Source: Mactromeris polynyma (Eukaryota; Mollusca; Bivalvia; Venerida; Mactridae). From it: a DNA stretch of 64,000 nt. The stretch lies in NCBI GenBank assembly GCA_032209605.1, contig JASFXZ010000009.1, positions 11,829,553-11,893,552 on the forward strand. Direction: 5' to 3'. The position numbers and the translations under genes are program-made. Below the pieces are notes generated by a model. It was given only the letters and a program-made list of their open reading frames with translations, made no database searches and had not been told where the DNA came from. Of the stretch, positions 56,762 through 64,000 are shown in pieces (positions within the stretch are counted from its first letter, which is position 1; each line of letters opens with the position of its first letter).

Positions 56762-57885
56762 AGTATTAAAGGTTTTACTTTGGGAAAATGTATTGTGAAA
56801 GGTTGTTGCTCAAGAGAGGGTCGCTCTGGAGAGATCACACTGTATTCCATTACTGCAGTCAATTGTGTCCGTTTGAATGCATAAAACAAGCACCCCCCCC
56901 CCTGAATAACGTGCTGACCACGCCTCATATATAACTAAGTAACCACGAAACCAATGCCTAGATAGATGGTTTGGCTATAATAGTCCGTACTATCATCATG
57001 TGTCAGTTATAGAATGCATAGCTTATATACCATGATTTATATAGTTACAAAATTAAATGATAACATTGTTTGTTGATGCAAAAACTAAAAGGAGATTAAA
57101 GACTCACACATTATTTGTAGTTACAAGAAATAAATTTACTTTTATGACATTTATCTACAGTCTCTTACTTCATATCAGAGAATAGCACAGTAGGTAGGTC
57201 ACCTAGTTACCAATTAAAGGGTCTATAGTAAGAATCCTGTGTGAGACGTATTAAAGATCTCTCAAATCACCTGTAGCAACTGGTTCACTCGGGAAAGTAG
57301 CGAATTATTTAAACATTATTGATACAAAAACCCAGGAGTGTTTGTTAGAAGTTAGCCGACATATGTTTCAACATAACATCATGCAAGCACCAACACAGAT
57401 GTTTTAATGTCGATGGGATCAGAAAAGGAAATGGCAGAACGTAACAAGATTTAATCTATTTCAGAAGCTAGTATTAAGTAAATGCAATTTTGACTTAAAT
57501 ATACGTTCTATTGTCTAATGTTTAGGCGTAATCCATCTTCATAAATGTGTTATCTGTACAAAAACTGATTACATGTATTATCAAACAACATAGTGGATTA
57601 AATTCCTGTGTTAACGCGTTTCATATTTGATTAGAATGTTAAGCAGTTGGTACATCCTGCTATTTGACAAAGTGTAATTACTGAAGCATTCAAGTGGTGA
57701 ATTCGTGAACCTTCATTAATCAAAGGCCAATCCAAGAAATATTTAAAATGTGCATATATTATGAACATGTTATGTTGACATATGAATCATTTAACAAGTT
57801 TAATTCAATTAAATCAATAGCAATTTGTGTAGTACTTTTTTTAGTACACAAGAAAGGAGATACTCGAGTTTGTTTTTGAAAAAGA
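56762..57885. other. Intergenic sequence between HGSNAT 5' array and 46-bp array
   Basis: No exon recognised. It holds a short C run at 56892. Any HGSNAT promoter may lie between here and 54843, but no element can be named. Confidence 0.4.
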
Positions 57886-57889
57886 ACAC

Positions 57890-59284
57890 AAGTCTCCCTC
57901 GAGCATACGTGGCATATAGTATAAGACACATATATCAGTCTCCCTCGAGCATACGTGGCATATAGTATAAGACACATATATCAGTCTCCCTCGAGCATAC
58001 GTGGCATATAGTATAAGACACATATATCAGTCTCCCTCGAGCATACGTGGCATATACTATAAGACACATATATCAGTCTCCCTCGAGCATACGTGGCATA
58101 TACTATAATACACATATATCAGTCTCCCTCGAGCATACGTGGCATATACTATAAGACACATATATCAGTCTCCCTCGAGCATACGTGGCATATACTATAA
58201 TACACATATATCAGTCTCCCTCGAGCATACGTGGCATATAGTATAATACACATATATCAGTCTCCCTCGAGCATACGTGGCATACACTATAAGACACATA
58301 TATCAGTCTCCCTCGAGCATACGTGGCAAATACTATAATATACATATATCAGTCTCCCTCGAGCATACGTGGCATATACTATAAGACACATATATCAGTC
58401 TCCCTCGAGCATACGTGGCATATACTATAATACACATATATCAGTCTCCCTCGAGCATACGTGGCATATACTATAATACACATATATCAGTCTCCCTCGA
58501 GCATACGTGGCATATAGTATAATACACATATATCAGTCTCCCTCGAGCATACGTGGCATATACTATAATACACATATATCAGTCTCCCTCGAGCATACGT
58601 GGCATATACTATAAGACACATATATCAGTCTCCCTCGAGCATACGTGGCATATACTATAATACACATATATCAGTCTCCCTCGAGCATTGTAACGTGGCA
58701 TATACTATAAGACACATATATCAGTCTCCCTCGAGCATACGTGGCATATAGTATAATACACATATATCAGTCTCCCTCGAGCATACGTGGCATATACTAT
58801 AATACACATATATCAGTCTCCCTCGAGCATACGTGGCATATACTATAAGACACATATATCAGTCTCCCTCGAGCATACGTGGCATATAGTATAATACACA
58901 TATATCAGTCTCCCTCGAGCATACGTGGCATATACTATAATACACATATATCAGTCTCCCTCGAGCATTGTAACGTGGCATATACTATAATACACATATA
59001 TCAGTCTCCCTCGAGCATACGTGGCATATACTATAATACACATATATCAGTCTCCCTCGAGCATACGTGGCATATACTATAATACACATATATCAGTCTC
59101 CCTCGAGCATACGTGGCAAATACTATAATACACATATATCAGTCTCCCTCGAGCATACGTGGCATATACTATAATACACATATATCAGTCTCCCTCGAGC
59201 ATTGTAACGTGGCATATAGTATAAGACACATATATCAGTCTCCCTCGAGCATACGTGGCATATACTATAATACACATATATCAG
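57890..59284. repeat. 46-bp minisatellite (~30 copies)
   Basis: The unit is agtctccctcgagcatacgt plus ggcatatactataatacacatatatc. It includes CTCGAG. Variants are acta/agta and atac/agac. Three units (58685, 58965, 59203) carry a 4-bp tgta insertion after gagcat. Confidence 0.97.
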
Positions 59285-59409
59285 GAGTTTTTTTTTAATT
59301 TACTAAGTCAAATGGCCAAATATTATAGATAAAATGCAAGGACATTGCCAAATGACCATAAAAATTCTGAAATCCAATCAGGGGTTATAGAGGAAAAGTA
59401 AGAACATCA

Positions 59410-59790
59410 CAATGTTTTGGCATTTTTCATCACTTAAGGGACATAACTATGCCATAAACAATCAGACCATAAATACATGTGCTAACAATATACACCACTA
59501 GGCTTGGTACCAATCACTCATTGAAATCCAAGCAATAGTTTAGAATAACAAGCTCAGATATCACCAAATATGACCACTTTAAAATATTCCAGCCAAAAAT
59601 GCTGATAATATGCAAAACTAGGCCGAGTTGAGTTGAGGCTTAATGGTACCAATATTTCATGTGAAGTTTCATTGAAATCCAACGACTGGTTTAGGAGACT
59701 AGAACAGACAAACTTTGTGACATCCAGACAGCAGAACACCAATGTCTCCCCCATCCACAAAGAAGGGTGGGGAGATCTAATCAAAACTTG
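59410..59790. repeat. Probable molluscan-type dispersed repeat
   Basis: Contains tttcattgaaatccaacgac, tggtttaggag and a weaker earlier copy (cattgaaatccaagcaatagtttag, 59519). The tail has ccatccacaaagaagggtgggga. The style matches a repeat I associate with mollusc genomes; this comes from memory and was not searched. Confidence 0.4.
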
Positions 59791-59799
59791 AGAAAATAC

Positions 59800-62700
59800 A
59801 ACAGTTTAAGGATTGTTGTGACATTTGCCCCATATTTGGACACTTCCAGGCTCAGACAAAATCAAAGACAACACAATGTTCAGTTTGCCCAAATATTACT
59901 TTATTGATATCTTTCTGACACAAATTCAATGATGAATCTTCACAAGATGGATTAAGTAAACAGAAAAAGCATGATGGTAATATAGCTCCAAAAAGTATTT
60001 AACAGTTTCATACTTTTTAATAATATGTAGAACCGTTACCCTTGCAGCAAAAGTGTCTTCAAAAATAAGTCCATTTTTAAGAACTCAGTTTTAAATACAT
60101 TCATGCTGTAAATTTGGTGAACGCATGTTGCAGATGATGTTTTTTTCTGGTAATTTGATGTTTTAAATTTTACAATAATACAACTGACAACACAATAACA
60201 CATAATGTAGGTGAAAGTTTCAAGGGGTGTTGTTCACTTCTGTTGAATCAAACTTTTGCAACTCATTCAATCAATTACAGATCACAACACTGAACATGAT
60301 AAACAAATGAAGGAATGTTCTAAAAATAAACTAATTAGTTTTGAAGATTTGTCTGGTAATTTACTATCAGTCAAAGGGAGACAACTTCATTTTAATATTT
60401 GTAAACAACTGTAGTCATATCAAAGTTACTCCCCTTTGATCAAGTTGAAAGGCATTTATATCAGTCACAAGTAATAAAAGCCTAAACATTGTAGCAATAC
60501 ATATAAATATAAATGTATGAGTTTAATTTCAAACAATACTGTCAAAAAAGTTTTGATCATTTATGTGCTGACAGAACATGAAATAAGATATATAAATACA
60601 CATATAAATATTATTAATTTCGGTGGGTTAAGTAAACTCATCCAGAACTTGTACATTGCAGCTGGCATCGAAGTTAGATTTTTCCTATCGTTCATGCGTA
60701 TGAACTTTGCACATATAATACAATATATTTAAAATTTGACATCCCTAATGATATAAAAAATTCAATAAATTTTATAGTACGAGTTTTTTAAAATGAGAAG
60801 TTAATTATGCACTCATATCAAGAACGAATTGAGATTAAGGTTACCACAGCAAAAATACATATGGAACTTGATATCATAGGTTTGGAAAAAAAGGAATGTC
60901 AAAGAATGAAGAGTAAGTCTCATCAATACGTAACAACAGTTGTTAGCAAAGTAAGGAAGAAATAACAAACATATAAAGATATATAAAAAAATAAAACTTA
61001 ACAATGAACATATATATATATATATGTATGTAAGGATCATGATTCACGTAATTCACGCTTTTTATTCATTTGAACATCACTGATAACAGCTGATTTCAGA
61101 ACAAAACTTTGCATTTTACAAATCATTTACACTTAAAGATGTATCTGGCTCATCTGAACCTAAAACTTTTTAATTGGGTTCATCCAGTATTGTTGTTACA
61201 TAGTCTAAAACATCTTTAATAAGAACTATTTCCATGAATAACCATTTCAAACAATCTTGTTTACTCATATCACATACAGACTAAACCTAGCAGAAAAACA
61301 CCAGCTTGTTAAAATACTGGATTTTTTTTAAAATTTTATGATAATACAAACATTGTTTTCCCGACAAATAACGAGAAATACATTACATGTATAAATGAAT
61401 TCTATGATAAAGCATATTTTTGAAGTTTTAACTAGATAAAGTATATTTTTCATGTTTGTTTAGGTAACAACTGAACAAAAAAATGAGCATTATATATCTT
61501 TAATGACGGTGCAATAGAAACAAGTATTGAAAACATAAATAGAGATTTTGTAAATCTGGTTCCAATTTAGCAATGCGATCGACCTCATTCAATCAACGGT
61601 ATATGGAATGTTTTATAAAAATGACAATCTTATATCAAAATGAAACATTTGTGAGACAAACAACAATTACAAAGGATAAATTTAAAATCTTCATTTTTAT
61701 TTTGTACTCATATCTTGACATTATACTTGTATGCAGCGAAATATGACATTGAAACTTTACACCAAATTACGGCTGAGAGACGTAATGAACTGTGCGACAT
61801 CAAAAAAGTTGAAAGCACAATGTTAACAGTTAATGATATATTATTTAATAACAAGAAATAACATAAACAGAACAGAAATTATACAAAGGTTAACAATGCC
61901 ATATATACTGAAACTGTTAATATGATTTTGTATCACAATAAAGAATATATCAGCTCCTAATAATATCACCCAAATATAGACGTAACAAATATGCTCCAAG
62001 AATATACAAAAAGATTGAAAGATAAGGTGTAGACCGTAGATTGATCTCAGAAAGAACAAGGAAACATGAATGATTATGTAACAGCACAATCTAGGTTTAA
62101 CCATAAGATACCAGTCGACAATAAGATCTTTTAACAAGACAAATTTTGCTAAACCAATATCAAACACATGGGAAATTTATGAAAAAAAACAGGAAGATGT
62201 CGTATTTTTTGTGGTTGAATGTCCACACAGTAAGATAAAAGAAAATGTGATTACTGTTTTATAACAGACTCTGTAGATAACATACAAAGTTAATACTCTC
62301 CTGTATACTCTGGTAAACAAACAGATTAAGTAAGCCCTGTTAAGACTTTGTTTACTTCAAAGCAAGCTTTCTATCACGAAATGTAAAATGTTCACAGTAA
62401 GGACAGCAATGAACACATCATTTACTTATTACACAGCCCAAGAACTTTATAATTGACAAAAAATAGATGTTTAAGATTACTCTGTTTAATGACACATACC
62501 CTGCAAGCATAAATCTGAACTTGGCAAAGAATCATTGAGAAACATACTAGGTTTTGTTCAACTAATTATTCCAATAATTAATTAACAAGAAGTCAAGATA
62601 ACGAAGAAATCCCTTATATATTATGCAGTGTCCTATGATGAGCATCACTAATTAATATATAATTAAAATTTCAGTAAATATCAACATCTTAAATATGTTA

Positions 62701-63164
62701 ATGCATACTCTACATAACACATCACAATTTTATCTCACAGTAACAAGCAATGAATATTATATTTTAATTAAGCAAAAACTCAAAATCAATTAGTTGTGTT
62801 TAAGCCTATTTATCTTTGGTTAACATTCAATATTCTTGGGTAAATATGATTTCTGAGACTAAATAACACAGCTAAACACAATTTTTCTTATTTTTTGTCG
62901 TTTTTTATTCAGAAAATTAGAGATTATATTCTGAAGAAGAAATATATGAAAATATGAATAGTTATAACAATACAACATCAATACAGTGTATATCTATAAC
63001 CCTTTTTTAAAAATAGACAGATATCAAGTAACATTGAACAAATTGAACTTCACAATTACACAGTTTCCAAGAAAAAAGTCCATTTTGGTAGTTTGTCCTT
63101 CCATCAGGCTTATGATTCTAAATATAGCATCATGTCACATGGTATCAGACACAGGTCATGTGAC
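59800..63164 (-). other. 3' region of the PTPRN-type gene, probably long 3' UTR and flank
   Basis: AT-rich, with no further coding exon seen. AATAAA on - occurs at about 59902, among other sites, so the transcript end cannot be fixed. Confidence 0.4.
61133..61495. repeat. Dispersed repeat, copy 2 of pair (see 20601)
   Basis: aaagatgtatctggctcatc, catccagtattgttgt and aaaacatct..aataagaac match 20601-20970 in order and orientation. Confidence 0.75.
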
Positions 63165-63236
63165 TTATTGTGGGAGAGCCTTCAATATAGCATGCACTTC
63201 CTCAGCCACGGCAGCAAGGGCAAACTGGAATTGCTC
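63165..63236 (-). CDS. PTPRN: PTPRN-type terminal exon (23 codons + TAA)
   Basis: Phase 0 start, [20 protein letters not shown], ending LPQ-stop at 63165. Confidence 0.94.
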   Translation of the reverse strand, partial: EQFQFALAAVAEEVHAILKALPQ

Positions 63237-63633
63237 CTGAAAATCAAAATTAATTCACTCATTTTAATATTTGCAAAATTGCATCGACACAACATTATAG
63301 TATGTGCAAATTCAACGACAGCTCAATGCATTATGAAATAAATGCATTTTACAATTTTAGTACAGTATTGTACTTCTGAAGGCAATACTTGATACAGCAA
63401 AACACCAACTATGTTCTCATTGTCAAATTGTGATAATTATAGAACATAAGTGATGGTTGACAAGTTATAACTCGCAATATTGTTTTGAGTTACAATATGT
63501 TACACTTACCACTATGTGAGTGACAATAATTCTTATCTAATATAAACATTTAACATTACCTTTGTTTTGACCATATTAATTCTCTGATCTCGGATGTGTT
63601 CCAGTGTGGCAGCAATGTCTATCTCTTTAGCCC
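63165..63633 (-). CDS. PTPRN: Receptor-type tyrosine phosphatase-like N (IA-2), C-terminal two exons
   Basis: IA-2/phogrin proteins are catalytically inactive receptor phosphatases of dense-core secretory vesicles. Two exons are seen: 63560-63633 (24 codons) with [17 protein letters not shown], and 63165-63236 with [14 protein letters not shown], ending in ILKALPQ and TAA. This is the hallmark C terminus of PTPRN/PTPRN2. The phosphatase domain and all upstream exons lie right of the window. Invertebrates usually have one such gene, so PTPRN versus PTPRN2 is not meaningful here. Splice sites: donor aag|gtaatg, acceptors attacag and gattttcag. Confidence 0.94.
63560..63633 (-). CDS. PTPRN: PTPRN-type penultimate exon
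   Basis: Two bases (GG) complete a split codon, then [20 protein letters not shown] and [19 protein letters not shown] is the conserved IA-2 block. Confidence 0.94.
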
Positions 63634-63639
63634 CTGTAA

Positions 63640-64000
63640 TTAGTATATAATGATAAATTCAACACATTCTCATATTGACAATCACCAAAACACAACAACA
63701 TGCAATTAACGTCAAGTTCTGTATACTAAACCGGAAAGCCCTTCAACTTTTTTGAAGTCCAGTTTAACAAAGAGCATTTTCACTGTTGTGCCAAAAATAC
63801 CCTTATACCATTACACAACACAGCAACTAGGAGGTATTTCATTATCATCAACACTTGTGCCATATACAAGTTAGTTACCTAATTAGTTTATAACAAACAC
63901 TTTACATTGCATACACCCTTATGCAAACTGATTAGACGTGCTGGGAGTTTCACGCTATTTTTGAACAGATTTTCAGCAACCAAACCATGCAGATGTCAAC
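63640..64000 (-). other. PTPRN: PTPRN-type gene intron, right window edge
   Basis: No exon recognised before the window ends. Confidence 0.5.

Overview
This is eukaryotic (metazoan) DNA: AT-rich, intron-rich, with GT-AG splice sites, tRNA-derived SINEs, Tc1/mariner, pogo-like and PIF/Harbinger remnants, and very many tandem arrays. The gene content and repeat style suggest a mollusc, probably a bivalve. That is an inference; the species cannot be fixed from the sequence alone.

Four host genes are supported. (1) The last three coding exons of viperin (RSAD2, radical-SAM antiviral enzyme) lie on + at 3450-6344; upstream exons are left of the window. (2) A single-coding-exon type II membrane glycosyltransferase of the nucleotide-diphospho-sugar transferase (GT77-like) type lies on - at 18582-19448. 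(3) A complete 17-exon HGSNAT gene (heparan-alpha-glucosaminide N-acetyltransferase) lies on -, from the start codon at 54842 to the stop at 28044. All exon phases join, giving 623 residues with signal peptide, catalytic His265 and multiple membrane spans. (4) The last two coding exons of an IA-2/PTPRN-type receptor pseudophosphatase lie on - at 63633-63165 and continue to the right. One further candidate exon (14665-14778, -) has good splice sites but no recognised identity.

Layout: 1-2345 is a 39-bp minisatellite, probably in a viperin intron. 2346-6344 holds viperin exons with 16-, 38- and 54-bp arrays and two DNA-transposon fragments. 6345-18500 has no confident gene and holds a truncated Tc1 transposase, SINEs, a 165-bp diverged array, a pogo-like fragment and copy 1 of a 1.3-kb repeat. 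18582-19448 is the glycosyltransferase. 19500-28040 holds repeats, including copy 2 of the 1.3-kb repeat. 28044-54842 is HGSNAT, whose introns carry four large minisatellites (38/40-, 25-, 28- and 43-bp units), a PIF/Harbinger transposase pseudogene, a 3.6-kb foldback element with TTA target duplication, a 57-bp-arm hairpin, a Tc1 element with perfect 29-bp terminal repeats and a mariner fossil. 55106-56713 is a 30-bp array just upstream of the HGSNAT start. 57890-59284 is a 46-bp array. 59300-64000 is the 3' region and last exons of PTPRN.

The genes are not an operon; they are unrelated neighbours. The main signals worth a second look are the foldback element, the density of minisatellites in and around HGSNAT (two with higher-order periodicity, one carrying splice-donor-like motifs), and several repeat families with readable target-site duplications. 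Long open frames inside the arrays are explained by stop-free repeat units and are not called as genes.
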